A DNA stretch of 64,000 bases from Carposina sasakii (lineage: Eukaryota > Arthropoda > Insecta > Lepidoptera > Carposinidae), in NCBI GenBank assembly GCA_014607495.2, contig CP053152.1, forward strand, positions 7,874,001 through 7,938,000, in the 5' to 3' direction. Within the stretch, counting starts at the first letter, position 1; each line of letters begins with the position of its first letter. Positions 43,008 to 54,715 of this stretch are shown in pieces. Both the position numbers and the translations under genes were made by a program. Under the pieces are notes generated by a model that worked only from the letters and a program-made list of their open reading frames with translations, was not told where the DNA came from and ran no database searches.

Positions 43008-46000
43008 ATGGGAGAAAACAGACAGTTAATTACTGAGTGGTTAAATGAATATACATCTCTACAAGAGAATGAAGTACAAAGCTTTGCAGCTGAACATGAG
43101 CATAATCATGAAATTGCTACGGCTATATTTAATGCCATTTATACTGAAAATGAAAGTGACATGAATAATAGCAAGCAAGATAAAGGAACAGAAGATGACC
43201 AGGTAAAAATCAGTTATGTCTGAGTCAATTTGATTGTTATGAAGTTATTAATAAAGATTTGATTGTTATTAATAAAGAAGCAGCTGACAAAAATCTGTTA
43301 TTAGTATAAAATCTACTTTTTTTTCAGCTTCTTGAAAATGTTTGTCAACAATTATTCAGCTTCTATAGATCTAAGCATATAGAACTGCAACGATTCACTC
43401 TACAATTTGTTCCTACTCTGATCTATAACTATTTGAGTTCTGTTGCAATAGGTAATCTACAATCATGCAGAAGTGTTGAGACATTGCTCATTGGTAAGAT
43501 TTTTTAAAATTAATCTACCAACTGGTCATGTACATACTATGTTTGAATTTATTAATTTGAATCATCCCATTACAGGTTTATATAATATTGAAGTAGTTGA
43601 TGATACAGGTAAACCAAAAGTGATTTCCTTTCGACTTCCATCTTTAGCTCAATCATCTATTTATCATGAGGTAATTGTATTGTGACCATTTTGTTTATTT
43701 TAGCTGTACCCAATTATACCTAATTTTACATTAGCAATTTTTATTTATTTCCAGCCCATGTCTTTAGGGGCTCAATTTTTAACAGAAAGTGCACTTCGGA
43801 GATGGGAAGAATGCAATACAAAACTAGTTAGTTGGGGTCCTCTGCCTCAAGTTGAAACAATTAATGCAGAAAATCGCATGATAGTGGTGGCAGCATTAAT
43901 CTTTATTTATAACAGACACTTGAGCATATTGTCCAAACTGTCTTTAAGGCATTTCTGCATTTCAGCTTCTAGGTAAATATATATTTATATTTTTTTATTG
44001 TGATATATTGTATCTGTCAGGGAGCTCAGTATCTATTCAGTATACAGCCAATTATCTAAATGATGAAAATGTTTTTATCCAGGATAATTTCGACATTTTG
44101 TTTTTTCTGTAGTCCATGCGGACGGAGTCGCGGGCGTCCATTAGTTAAAAATATAAATCCTGCCATATATAACATATTGGATTGTGCTATCTGACTGAAT
44201 ACAAATGTGCCTTTATTTTAATTTTAAATATTAAAAATTTATTTACTTTTTCAGAATAGTCACACAAGGTTTTAAAAAAAAGGTTTTAAAAGGTACTGCA
44301 AACATACCTCGAATACCAGTATCATCTAATTTCTTATTAGAATTGATTGAAGGCACCTACTTTGCTATGTTTAATGAGTTTTATACATTAGCTTTCCAAG
44401 CTGTTAAAGATATAGATCAAAGAGCTCAATATGAGTTGTACCCGGATGTAATGCTGGTCACAAGTGCAGTGATGAATTCACTAAAGAATAATCCTTCAGG
44501 TAAAACTTTTTACTTTGACAGTTATACCATAATTATATGTATCTTATTTTATTTATCTACCATAGGGTACCTGCAAATAGCTATGCAAAAAACAATTGTG
44601 TAGGTTTAGTAGAATAGCATAAACTGTCATGTAAAAGTTATAATAAAGGTATATTTAAAATTAGAGTTTGTGAATGGAGATTAAAGTCAATGTATCTAAA
44701 CCCATTCTGTCCTTAAAACTAGATTTCTAAAGTAAGCATTATAAGAAAAAAGTCAAAGTACAAAATTAAACATTTCATGCTCATGACATGAAAGAAGTGT
44801 TGGGATGTGGGAAGTCATTAGTCATCTCATTAATCTATTAATGACATAAGTAGATATTATGTCATGAAAGAGAATCAATCATCCTCAAAGTGAATGTTCT
44901 TGACATTTAGTAGAAGTCACAAGTCAAGACCTTCAGACAAGGTCATAAGTAGATTTTTTTGCATAGCTCATGGTCTTTAGCTTACAATAGCGCATAGTGT
45001 TCCTTAATTAGTAGGTTTTGCGAAACTTTATGTGTGGTCTAGCAGCCTTTTGAGATTATTAATCTTTCTTTCGAAACTCATATTTCTAATTCGGTGTCCT
45101 TTTTATGATCAAATACCTGCTTATCTAAATATAAAGAAGGTAGTTTAATATGCTATCGAAAGCTTATATTATAATGTATGTATTTTAAGTTTTATTTTCG
45201 TTGTGTTTTAGGTGAGCTTTCAGTTAACACGAGCGAACATGACACTATACTATAATCAGATTTAAAAATATTGGTACCTATCCTATTTTTGTCTTTAGTT
45301 TTGTTTATTTAATATGCTCATTTTATTAGGTTATTCGTAATTAAAGTGTTGTCCATTCCTGATACCAATGAGACCTTTGACATCTTGTAGACAGTATGGA
45401 CCAACAGGATGATCCTAATCTCTTAGTAAACAACATAAAAACGCTTATTATTGTATATGTTAACGGAAATGTATGTAATCCGTCATTGTATACAATTCCT
45501 AGAAATGTATGGAATTCCTAAAATCGCACGGAAATGTGTGAAATAAATTATATTAGACATTTCCTATGAAGTCTATATATTTCCTAAATAGCAATCGGAA
45601 ATGTAAATAAAACATTTGAGATATCAGCGAGGGGAAGGTATTGCTTCCTCTGATCAGGCGTTCGCGCTAGTGCCGCGTAAACTGTATACAAAGACGTACT
45701 TATCTTTATTTATTTCTATTTACCTTCTTTGGGTGTTATGTTATTCTCTCTGCGGAAAGTTTAATTATTTGCTTATGGTTCTCATTTTAACAACGTGTTT
45801 TATTAAAGAAAGCATTATTTTTATACATTTCCTAATACGATATTGGAATTATATACAATTCCTAAGAATATTCACATTTCCCAGGATATCTATGTATTAA
45901 ATAGTTTGTAGTAGAAACAATATTTTATACATCTCCTAAATAGCTTCGGAATTGTATACATTTCCTAGGGTTTGTATACAATTCCTAAATTTCATACATT

Positions 46001-46751
46001 TCCGGTAACATATACATATAATGAATATACATATTAGTCAATCCCAACAGTTTTATTGGTTTTCAGGCATACCTAAACTAATATCCGATATATTTCTTAT
46101 TACATTGAAGGTCAACCATGTGATGGACCGATGGGAATTAGTGTGGCGCTGTCTCCGGCCACTACTACTGTGACCATTTCGAAGTCTATGATCACCAATG
46201 CTTCCTTCCGCACTAAGAAATTACCGGGTAAGAAAATTCCTAATGGAAATTAATAAAGTATTTAAATCAGTCTGTAATTACGTTTCTGATTACCGAAACG
46301 GTAATTAAAACCATCTGTCACTAACCTTTAGTTACACAGAAAGTCAAAATTACAATTTATCCTTTCAATTTAAACGAGCAATTCTTGAATATGTAAATAC
46401 ATTAATGAAACGCAATATCTTAAATACTTTGTGCCAATGGGCCTGAAAGTGATGGATGGCTTTACTTACTGAAGTCAAGTACTTTATAATACAAATAAAC
46501 GACACGTTAATTTGCATACAGATGACCAACCCAATGATAATTATTGCTTGCCAAATGAGTGCTTGTTGGCTAGTTCGGAGTATCTATTCAGTAAACAGTA
46601 TGAAGGTGTCTCGTACGGACAGGGAGGCCCTAACGTTGATGATGCGCGCTCGAAAGGCTTGGTTGCTATATTTAATGAGTGCTATTGGAAAATGCCCGTG
46701 AACACATCATTCGATTCTAGTTCAATGTCCGATTCGTCCGACAACGACTGA
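43008..46751 (+). CDS. hyccin: Hyccin (FAM126), short-tail isoform with alternative last exon
   Basis: The first six exons are shared with the long form. A different terminal exon, 46522-46751, has a good acceptor (TTTGCATACAG). It starts with the same nucleotides, ATGAC, as the distal last exon at 47934, so either completes the split GAT codon left by exon 6. It encodes DDQPNDNYCLPNECLLASSE, then a 57-residue tail with many acidic and serine residues ending MSDSSDND and TGA at 46749-46751, giving 421 aa. An AATAAA at 46829-46834 lies 78 bp after the stop. Both tails are open from acceptor to stop, so they look like alternative 3'-terminal exons rather than one real and one decayed exon. Transcript data are not available here. 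Confidence 0.78.
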
Positions 46752-48373
46752 AGATGTGACTGCAGTTTGAACGGCTATTTCGAGGTTTTTGACAATAATC
46801 AACCACATACATAAATAGCGTAAAATATAATAAAATACATATAACAAAAATGAAACGGTTCGCTGTCTGTACATGGAAGATATATGAAAAAAAATACTAT
46901 AGGAGACCTTTATCAACGCAATAGTACCCAAAAGCATTGGTTTTTGGAATTTTTGTCTGTTTGTCTGTGCGTTTGTGCACGCTAATCTCAGAAACGGCTG
47001 AACCGATTTCGATGCAGTTTTCAGGAATATATTGTGACAGGTCCCACTTAACATATAGGCTACTTTTTATCCGGGGAAAATGTTTTTATCCCGGATAATT
47101 TCGATATTTTGTTTTTTCTGTAGTCCACGCGGACTACAGATAAAACAAAATGTCGAAATTATCCGGGATAAAAACATTTTCCCGGGATAAAAGTAGATAA
47201 AACCTATATGTTAAGTGGGACCTATTACAATATATTCCTGAAAACTGCATCGAAATCGGTTCAGCCGTTTCTGAGATTAGCGTGCACAAACGCACAGACA
47301 AACAGACAAAAATTCCAAAAATCATTGTTTTGGGTACTATTGCGTTGATAAAGGTCTTCTATAATATTTTTTCTCATTTATCTTCCATGTACAGACAGCG
47401 ATCCGTTACATTTTTATTATAGGTATAGATATCTTCAGAATAATCAATGTTTCACACTTTACACAAACATAATTTATTTATACTTACTCTGTTACAATAC
47501 GCACCAAGTACCCATTAACTAGTTACATTAAAGATAGTTAGTCCTAGATAATCATGTGACCTCATACAAAAAGAAAATTGAAGCATTTTTATATACATAC
47601 CTACCCACATAATTATTGCAAAGTTAAAATATTGTCGTCGTCGAAAAGAGCTTATTCTGCACGCGTTAATGTTATCTGCTACTGCTGTCTCCTTGTTGTG
47701 GTCAAATCAAATTATTATACCTATAGAAACAATTGTGTTGTCAGTACATAGATAATGTATTTGTTAAATAACTTTTCCGTAACAATTTTAATCAAAGTCA
47801 ATTAATTATCTACAGCATGAGCATATTACACGGAAAGGCCCTATTAATTTATCTTACACATGTGTGTTCGAGGAAGTTGCAGTAACTGGGTAATTTTAAA
47901 ACTTGTTATACATTTTCGCTTCATTATTTACAGATGACATTCCAATCCAAGCTGGTCAGGTAGTTCCCACTGACACAGATGCCCTAACCTCCATCACGGA
48001 AGAAAGTGAAACCGACGCTATCATACAACGGGGCGCCGGTGTACGGAACTCGAAACCCAAATTCCCTGTACTAGGCAAAAAACCTAAAGATGGCAAAGAC
48101 AAAACAAGCACGTCAGCTGAAAAGAAAGTTACCCAAAAAGACTCCTCTAAAGGACTGTGGAACACTATAAGCGGCGGCGGAGACACCGTTGATTCGCAGA
48201 AAGGGAACGACAATGTCGAGAGCGGCAGCAGTTTCAAAGATGAAAAGTTGTCCATGTCGTCAATACAAAACAGCACTGATAATAACTCTGATAGTCGCTC
48301 TCAAGTTACAACAGATTCATTGGATATAGATACGACACCGCGATTCGCAGCCATGCAAGTCAGTTCAGTTTAG
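43008..48373 (+). CDS. hyccin: Hyccin (FAM126), long-tail isoform
   Basis: Hyccin stabilises the plasma-membrane phosphatidylinositol 4-kinase III alpha complex together with TTC7 and EFR3. Exons: 43008-43202, 43328-43493, 43576-43670, 43755-43972, 44255-44499, 46111-46227, 47934-48373; all GT-AG, giving 491 aa. The N-terminal helical domain (about 1-345) shows ITEWLNEYTSL, QLFSFYRSKHIELQRFTLQF, LYNIEVVDDTGKPKVISFRL, PSLAQSSIYHEPMSLGAQFL, ENRMIVVAALIFIYN and AQYELYPDVMLVTSAV, which match the family in order. For exon 6 I chose the acceptor at 46109-46110 (ATTGAAG), because an upstream TTTTCAG at 46060-46066 leads to an early stop. The last exon encodes a low-complexity, serine- and lysine-rich tail ending FAAMQVSSV. 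AATAAA signals lie at 49323 and 49663. Confidence 0.93.
44068..44144 (+). mobile_element. Helitron family A 3' fragment in a hyccin intron
   Basis: Only the last 77 bp remain, from ATGTTTTTATCCAGGATAAT to GGGCGTCCATTAG. Confidence 0.65.
44560..45458. other. Hyccin intron sequence without recognised element
   Basis: AT-rich; repeated GTCAT/ATGAC motifs around 44770-44900 suggest a decayed repeat. Confidence 0.35.
45459..46015. mobile_element. TIR element with repeated TATACAATTCCTA motifs, in a hyccin intron
   Basis: Outer ends TATATGTTAACGGAAATGTAT and ATACATTTCCGGTAACATATA are inverted repeats. The inside has many half-sites such as TATACAATTCCTA, GGAAATGT and ACATTTCCTA in both directions. 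A 94-codon frame (45616-45900) is hydrophobic and has no known motif. No clear target duplication. Confidence 0.6.
46829..46834 (+). terminator. Polyadenylation signal for the short hyccin isoform
   Basis: AATAAA lies 78 bp after the stop of the proximal last exon. It sits exactly at the left edge of the Helitron inverted-repeat pair (46835-47429), so the transposon may have helped fix where this isoform ends. Confidence 0.45.
46835..47429. mobile_element. Two family A Helitrons in inverted, tail-to-tail orientation
   Basis: A plus-strand copy (46835-47128) is joined directly to a minus-strand copy (47129-47429) at the palindrome TAGTCCACGCGGACTA. Both have lost the terminal CTAG. The arms stay complementary for almost 300 bp, with a small length change near 47190-47205. 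It lies between the two alternative last exons of hyccin. Confidence 0.8.
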
Positions 48374-49322
48374 GGTTAGTATCTTAATATTCTATATGTA
48401 GATACTCTGATAGATGAGTATACGAGTAGGTGTTCTGTGTTTTCGAATGAATATATGTTTACTAAACTGACGTATTAACTGATGTACCTGGTGGTGTTAT
48501 TCTTGCTATTGTTCTTAGCATTTACGGTTTAGCGGTCGGTACCTAACCACATTACTAGGAAATGAATCGTACATGTGCTTGTGTAAATATGTATAACTAT
48601 GTTAAAACATGATGATCGTAATGTACACGTAGTAAGTAGCCATGTTGTCACATCTACTACTAGGTATTGATGTGGTTACCTTCCACGCTGAGTGTTGTTA
48701 TAACTGTCGGTCCAGGGGGACAATTCTCGAAAAGTCTCAAGTTGGAAGGAAGCTGAAACGGAACTGTTGTAGACGCTCAGAACAAAGCAATAATTACTTT
48801 ACGGTGACGTAATAAGACACATTTCAGCACGTGACAGATATTTGTTTTTATTCTGTCATACTCGCGACAAAATATACCTTATTTATTACTCAAGCGGCAA
48901 GTATATATTTCTTCGCTTTTCGTTAACGGTTCGTTAGTGGTTGCGTTTCGGCTCAAAAATTTTCAAGAATTGCCCCCCAGGGCAATTATATCTGCTGTGT
49001 AGTGTTGTTGACACAAGAATATTGTTAAGGGGGATGTACGGGGGCTTGTGTTACTGTAGGTCGACATTCCATTACAGCACAGGAGAACAAACTGTTTAGC
49101 TTCATTATTATATTAGAAGTATACTTTATTCTTTGGTGGTGTAATAAGTTTATATGATGGTGGATATGACTATGATAGTAACTTTCAAAACTAGGTGGAT
49201 GTTATAGATATTGGTGATGTGTGTACACACCGTGTATCAGTGATAAATTTTACTTAAACGTTATGTACTATTAAATGTTATAAATAATTTATTGGAAAAA
49301 TTTAAAAATTAATTTCTTGTTA

Positions 49323-49328
49323 AATAAA
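49323..49328 (+). terminator. Candidate polyadenylation signal for the long hyccin isoform
   Basis: AATAAA about 950 bp after the stop codon at 48373, in AT-rich sequence. A second AATAAA lies at 49663-49668. The stretch 48374-49320 shows no other gene and is best read as 3' UTR. Confidence 0.4.
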
Positions 49329-49882
49329 TGGAATTTAATATTACCTACATTACGCTGTGAGTGCATTTAATTTTTATTCACTTTATGGATTTTCCAAAAA
49401 ATACTCATTAAGGTACCTACTATTTTTGTGTGGATTACAATGTTATTTTTTTAATGGTTTAGTATCGAAATCGAATGTTCGACACATCGAAATAGGATTT
49501 AAGGTACTTATTTATTTATTCAGTTAAAAATAGATGTCATAAACACGTTTGACGCTCCTATTATGAATGATGTGCTAACATAACACAGCTAGCTTAGCTT
49601 GGTATGAACTGGCTTTTCCGGTTATAATAAAATTCATGTTCCATTTGCAATATTGAAACCTCAATAAAGATGGGCGAGGAATAGAACTAAAGTAACGGAC
49701 GGAATGTAACTTTAGGGCAATAACCAATAACTCGTGTTGTCCGATTAGTATTGAGACGAGAAACCCGTTTGTTATCTCAAATGAACTGTAACCTTCTCAA
49801 GCAAATGTGATTATTAAAGTTTACCTTAGTACATTGATTGCGTAACTAAACAATATTCGCTTACTTAAAAGTAGGGATTCAT

Positions 49883-49887
49883 TCAGT
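49883..49887 (+). promoter_or_regulatory. Arthropod initiator-like TCAGT upstream of the MBF2-family gene
   Basis: A TCAGT matching the arthropod initiator lies 72 bp before the start codon and would give a 5' UTR of about 74 nt. I see no convincing TATA box 25-30 bp upstream. The motif is short, so this is a weak call. Confidence 0.3.
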
Positions 49888-49958
49888 GCAGTGCGCGGAA
49901 CGAGAACCGACGTGGGCAATTGGAATTATCAAAGAGGTGTGATATTTTCATAGTCACA

Positions 49959-50866
49959 ATGCGGAGCCTGTTGATATTGAGTTGTGTTCTTTTGGCGTGT
50001 TTATCTTCATGCACGGCCACCAGCTTGAATCTGGGAACAACTTACAATACTCGTCTGATTTGGCAACAAAAAGTGGAGTATAGCGGAATCCTGTTTAAGA
50101 AAAGGGTAAAAGAAGTTTTTTACACCGATCCTGCACAACAAATTATTCGTGTAAGTGCATAATTTTATTAGCAATGTAACTCTCCTTTCATACAATATTG
50201 ATGTTAGAAGTTTTTTGCTACTTTATAAAATTCGACTTCGATTATTTACTTAACTACCTAATTAATATATCTACCTAACGGTTCGTCGTCATTACACGTA
50301 GGTATAATAGTACCTAATGAGCCAAACATATGTATCTACTTAATAAACAAAAACACAAGCAATTAGCAGATGGATACAATTTCGTAACAATAGATACTTA
50401 GTTGTCGGGTATTTTTAATGTATAAAGGAAGAACGTAATGGATTTGATGTGGGTTTGATTAACCCATTTTAACGCTAAAATCGATATTTGGTCACTAATT
50501 GTTGTGGTCACGAAAGCAGTTATTATGTGACTTACCTACCTATTTCGATTTACCTGCCTGCACAATGGGTATGAATACCTACATCAATAGATCCATTATT
50601 AGGTAGGAATGGAAAGCTATGTAGGTACATATTTGTTTTCCTAGTACCTAAGCCATAAAGCTTGAAATAAAAATTCTTCATACAAAATTCTGAATGCATC
50701 TGAAAGTATATATTTTTCATTCCAGGGGATAGTTGCGAGAGATTTGGAAAACTCACAAGCAATAGCCACTGTGACGGCAGGAGGGATCGGCTTCAGTTAC
50801 GTGAACCTAAGGTTCAAGAGCGAGCGTGGTAGTGGACTCAATTATCAAGTTGAAATTTTTGTATAA
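49959..50866 (+). CDS. Small secreted MBF2-family protein
   Basis: Two exons, 49959-50150 and 50726-50866, joined at a codon boundary (CGT|gtaagt and ttccag|GGG), encode 110 aa. The start ATG at 49959 opens a clear signal peptide (RSLLILSCVLLACLSSCTA), with a likely cleavage near residue 20. The mature part has the pattern of the insect MBF2 / probable salivary secreted peptide family: a basic first half (LFKKRVKEVFY), then GIVARDLENSQAIATVTAGG, and an end reading SYVNLRFKSERGSGLNYQVE. The Bombyx prototype was described as a co-activator, but a signal peptide points to secretion, so the molecular role is unclear. An AATAAA lies 10 nt after the stop. The gene stands alone between hyccin and the convergent membrane-protein gene. 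Confidence 0.9.
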
Positions 50867-50875
50867 AAATAAGTA

Positions 50876-50881
50876 AATAAA
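50876..50881 (+). terminator. Polyadenylation signal of the MBF2-family gene
   Basis: AATAAA starts 10 nt after the TAA stop codon, followed by a T-rich stretch (ATATCTTTTTTATT) near 50896-50908. This implies a very short 3' UTR. Confidence 0.6.
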
Positions 50882-50981
50882 CAATAATTAATATATCTTT
50901 TTTATTCATCGAGAATAAGACATGCTAGGTAAGATAGAGAAAACTTACGGCATTGCACTAAAACTTACCTACATAATTATA

Positions 50982-51245
50982 CATACATACATATAATCAC
51001 GCCTTTATCCCTTATGGGGTAGGCGGAGCACCAAGGGCCGATAGAACCACATAATGCCACTTCTGACCAATTTTTAGGGTATAGTTGAGATGTACAAGTT
51101 CGGTTAGTAGTGACAGGTGTCAGCCCATCGCCTACAAAACACCAAGTCCCTCTTGTCCCTCTACTGACTTGTACAGTATGCCCGGGAAGAGAAGCAGCTG
51201 TAGTATTGTACGTTTTTTTTTTCACTCCCAGAGCAGCATAGAAGA
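50982..51245 (-). repeat. Full-length family C repeat with 9-bp flanking duplication
   Basis: Flanked by ATAATTATA at 50973-50981 and 51246-51254. On the minus strand it runs from CTATGCTGCTCTGGGAGTG to a tail of ATGTATGTATG. It sits between the converging stop codons of the MBF2-family gene and the four-helix membrane protein. Confidence 0.7.
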
Positions 51246-51426
51246 ATAATTATATTCTATTCTATTCTTATTCTTTATTGCACAAACACAAAAAGAAATA
51301 TAATTGTTTTATTTAGTTCTCAAAGTGTAAGATATGCATGTAATAAATAAGATACTATTACCTATTGTCAAGTCCAGAGATAAATATGACTCATATAAGT
51401 AATAATTATCATGACTTCGTTATTTA

Positions 51427-53925
51427 CTAACGATAATATGGTATGAAATTCCCCTTTATCGGCTTGGGTTTATCGAGGGCATGATTATTTCTTGGTAGTA
51501 CGAATACGTCCTTAGAGTATGCATCGCCTATTGAGTCAGCTAAGGGCACAGTATCCAACGGGAAAGCTCTGTTGTCAGTCTGAAGTAGTTGTTGTAATCT
51601 TGCCAATGTAGCTGCGTGTGCGTCTTTTTCCATTTCACTTATCAATATCGGCAAATTTGCGGCACATACCCATAGATAGAACATTCCCACTGAAATAAAT
51701 ATTATAGACCATAAGAGTTTCATTCGCATTACATTACTCTGTCTAATCTTTTCATGGTTGGCTGTTATGTATTGTACTTGGCCTGCATAAAGTACCTACC
51801 TACCTATTTCGACTTATTCTTTTTTTCACATACACAAAAGAATATAGCATACTTACAAGATAAAAGAAGAGATGCATGTACAATGGCAAGCTTATCTCTA
51901 CAAGAGATCTCTTCCAGCAAGCCAAACAAGTAAAGATAAATTGGTAACAAATACAGGGTAAGATGTGCAATTAAACTAAACTAACCTGACTGAGGCCTGC
52001 TGGAGGGAGGGGTATTTGCATTGTTCATCTTGCCTTCTTCGTACGTATTCCATGCCTACTGCTCAACCGCTCTTCCTGAATATTTTATAATCTGCGGTCG
52101 CCCACGACTTCGTCCGCGTAAAGGCGTAAACAATGGCGTATCAGCATTGCACCCGTGCAAAGCCGGAACGGCTCGGTAGTTATACCAAGTTATAGGTACT
52201 TACATATAAACCTTTCTCTTTAATTACTATCTATTTTCATTAAAATCCTTTCTTAAATTTCTGTTAGTTTAAATCAGGGATTCCCGAACTTTTATTCCTC
52301 ATAGACCCCTTTCAAAAGTTATCTGGTTCTGGTGGACCCCCTGGACCCCCTACAGGCCCACATCACATACAAATTAAATGTGAAGCCTCATTTTTTCACG
52401 CCAACGTAGACCCCCATCGAGTCTCCTGTGGACCCCTGGGGGTCCACCTGGACCACTTTGGGAACCACAGTTTAAATACTTTAATAGGATGTCGCTGACC
52501 CCGGGATTTTCTAGGCTTTATTTGCATTTTACTGGTCGCTTCTGTTGACCCAGGCTTACAGGAGTTACAGTGGCGGGAATGAGTGGTGGGCCAATCCCGG
52601 TATATATTTAAAAACCGCATCAAAATCCGTTGCGTAGTTTTAAAGATCTAATGTACATAAGAACAGATAGACAGCGGGAAGGGAACATTACTAGTTATCC
52701 TGAAAGTTTTGTTTTGGTACTCACGCAGTAAGAATCCGCATGCTACACTGGCTCCAACTAACACTCCAATATCCATTATATTTTTCTTGAGAACAATTAA
52801 CCAGGTACTTATTAGACACGATAGAAAGATGAGCTTAAATAGTTCGAGCAGTATGTAGCCCATCATTAAACTATTTTTGCACTAAAACAAATAAAATGTT
52901 AAATAGCAAAAAGCTTGAAAAAAGGTGAAATAAGTATTTCAACCTTCTCCATGAAGTTACGAGTAGTTAACCGAAATTTTACATTTAAATTATTCACTAG
53001 GGCTATAATAAATACCTAAACATCGATACTTTTCTATGGAGCTAGCATCATATTATTAAACATTCGAGCCGGATCTATGTACCTAAGTGATGAATTGAGA
53101 AGAATTTTAAGTGTCTAGGTAGTAAGTTGGTTAGGAGTGTAAGCTATAAAATGCATGCATGTAGAGAATATCGCAGCAATTTATTAAAATTCAATGTTAA
53201 TATTTGCTATAAGCACTTACCTTAAATGCACCATGAATGTATAACATTGTCACGGCCATATATAAGATTGTGACGCATATACCCATAACACAATATTTTT
53301 CAGGGTCTAAAAAATTATAGATTGTCTAAATAAGTATAAGTAAATAAATAAATAATGTCTAAATAAATATAAATTACGTCCATGTAGAGTTTCGTAGGCA
53401 AAATTGTGTACCATTATAATGCTACTTACCATCTCTTATGTACAATAAATAATCCTTAGTGTAAATTAAATTGAAATTGTTCACCCACGATGTAATTTCA
53501 TCCTTTATTCCTTGAGGATTAGATTGTATAACACAAAGTGTAATCAACACTGCTACATCTTGGATCTGGAATAGATATTATACTCGTACTCGTACCTACT
53601 TTATGTCACGCATAAACACATTATGTACGAGTATACGCCCCATCGACACTTTCAAACATTTGTAACAATTACAAATTATATTTCGCTTTAAATCAATATT
53701 TATTGAGCACATTGGCCGCGTGGTGCCGGCAGAGTAGAATTCGTACCACCCCATGACTGCCCGTGGGTATCCTACGAGGCGATTAAGGGTTTCCGGGAGG
53801 TGGGTTGATGATGAAGTGAAAAACGTACTTATATTAGTACCTATACATACCAATGAAAATGCCGCTATTATTATCCCGCCCAATCTTAAGGAGAACCAGA
53901 AACAACAACTGTATACAAATGCCAT
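51427..53925 (-). CDS. Insect four-transmembrane protein, family uncertain
   Basis: Five minus-strand exons (53925-53851, 53565-53430, 53306-53221, 52881-52725, 51689-51427) join in frame to a 238-aa protein ending with a TAG at 51427-51429. Four hydrophobic segments are seen at about residues 12-38, 75-97, 108-129 and 136-165, followed by a hydrophilic tail of about 70 residues. The N-terminus reads MAFVYSCCFWFSLRLGG, a Cys-Cys plus FSLR start found in many small insect tetraspan proteins (LAPTM4-like / DUF7027-like), but I cannot confirm the family without a search. Between helices 1 and 2 is a loop with DEITSWVNNFNLIYTKDY. The gene is convergent with the MBF2-family gene; about 560 bp, including one dispersed repeat, lie between the two stop codons. 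The role is unknown; an endosomal or plasma-membrane location is only a guess. Confidence 0.75.
52275..52469. mobile_element. Short hAT MITE with 8-bp duplication
   Basis: Starts CAGGGATTCCCGAACTTTTA and ends CACTTTGGGAACCACA, flanked by GTTTAAAT at 52267-52274 and 52470-52477. Only 195 bp. It lies in the last intron of the four-helix membrane protein gene. Confidence 0.82.
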
Positions 53926-54447
53926 CCTGTAAAGTGAAAATAGGGAGATATGCAAATCATTCTCTTCATGTAAAACTATTAAATTAATTGATTGATGAAA
54001 TTGCCCAGTATGTATATTTGTATGTCGCTCTGTTTTAACTTAACAAAAATGCGACAATAGAATACTCCGTAATGGTGTAGGACATGTACCAACTACATTA
54101 AAAATGTATCCATCGTATGAAATACCTATGTGTGCTTTTAGAGTTCACGTCAGCAATATTTATTTCGGTTTTCCTAAGTAGGTAATACAAAAAAATATAA
54201 AATTGATAGATTAAAAATTGATTTTTGAATGTCTAGTTGGGGCCCGCTACTTTGTATCTACTCGTAGTACATATGTGTTATTCTAATATACTTACCTAGC
54301 TACCTACTTATAAGCTATATTTAGTACTTTAGAAGCCATGACTGCCAGCTTCATCAAAATCTGTTCGGTAATTTTTGCGTGAAAGAGTAAAAAAACATCG
54401 TCACATTCTCATAAACTATCATAGATAGGGAAAGGTTACCTAAGGTA

Positions 54448-54715
54448 CCGCGTGGTGCCAGCAGAGTAGAATTCGTAATACCCCATGTCTGCCCATGGGT
54501 ATCGTACGAGGCGATTAAGGGTTTCCGGGAGGTGGGCAGCAGCGCCTGCCGTGTTAACAACATACTCCAAAATACAAACTGCGGTCACCAACCCGCCTGC
54601 CCAGCGTGGTGACTATGGGCAAATACCCCCCATGGCAGTCTTATGGCGTGCCCTGGGGGAGGCCTACGTCCAGCAGTAGACTGCAATAGGCTAATGATGA
54701 TAATGATGACTTGAA
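54448..54715 (+). repeat. Non-LTR 3'-end/SINE-type repeat (family H), longest copy
   Basis: From CCGCGTGGTGCCAGCAGAGT to CAGTAGACTGCAATAGGCTA and a GATGATAATGATGA tail. Shorter copies: 53718-53815, 56718-56856 and 62489-62551, all plus strand, and a diverged minus-strand piece at 6706-6835. GAT-type tails are usual for lepidopteran LINE 3' ends. Confidence 0.7.

Noticed and set aside
45616..45900. 94-codon hydrophobic ORF
   Set aside because: Lies wholly inside a TIR element in a hyccin intron, with no family motif; likely chance in AT-rich DNA.
46060..46110. Upstream acceptor TTTTCAG for hyccin exon 6
   Set aside because: The frame from this acceptor stops early; the acceptor ending at 46110 gives a full-length, family-like sequence.
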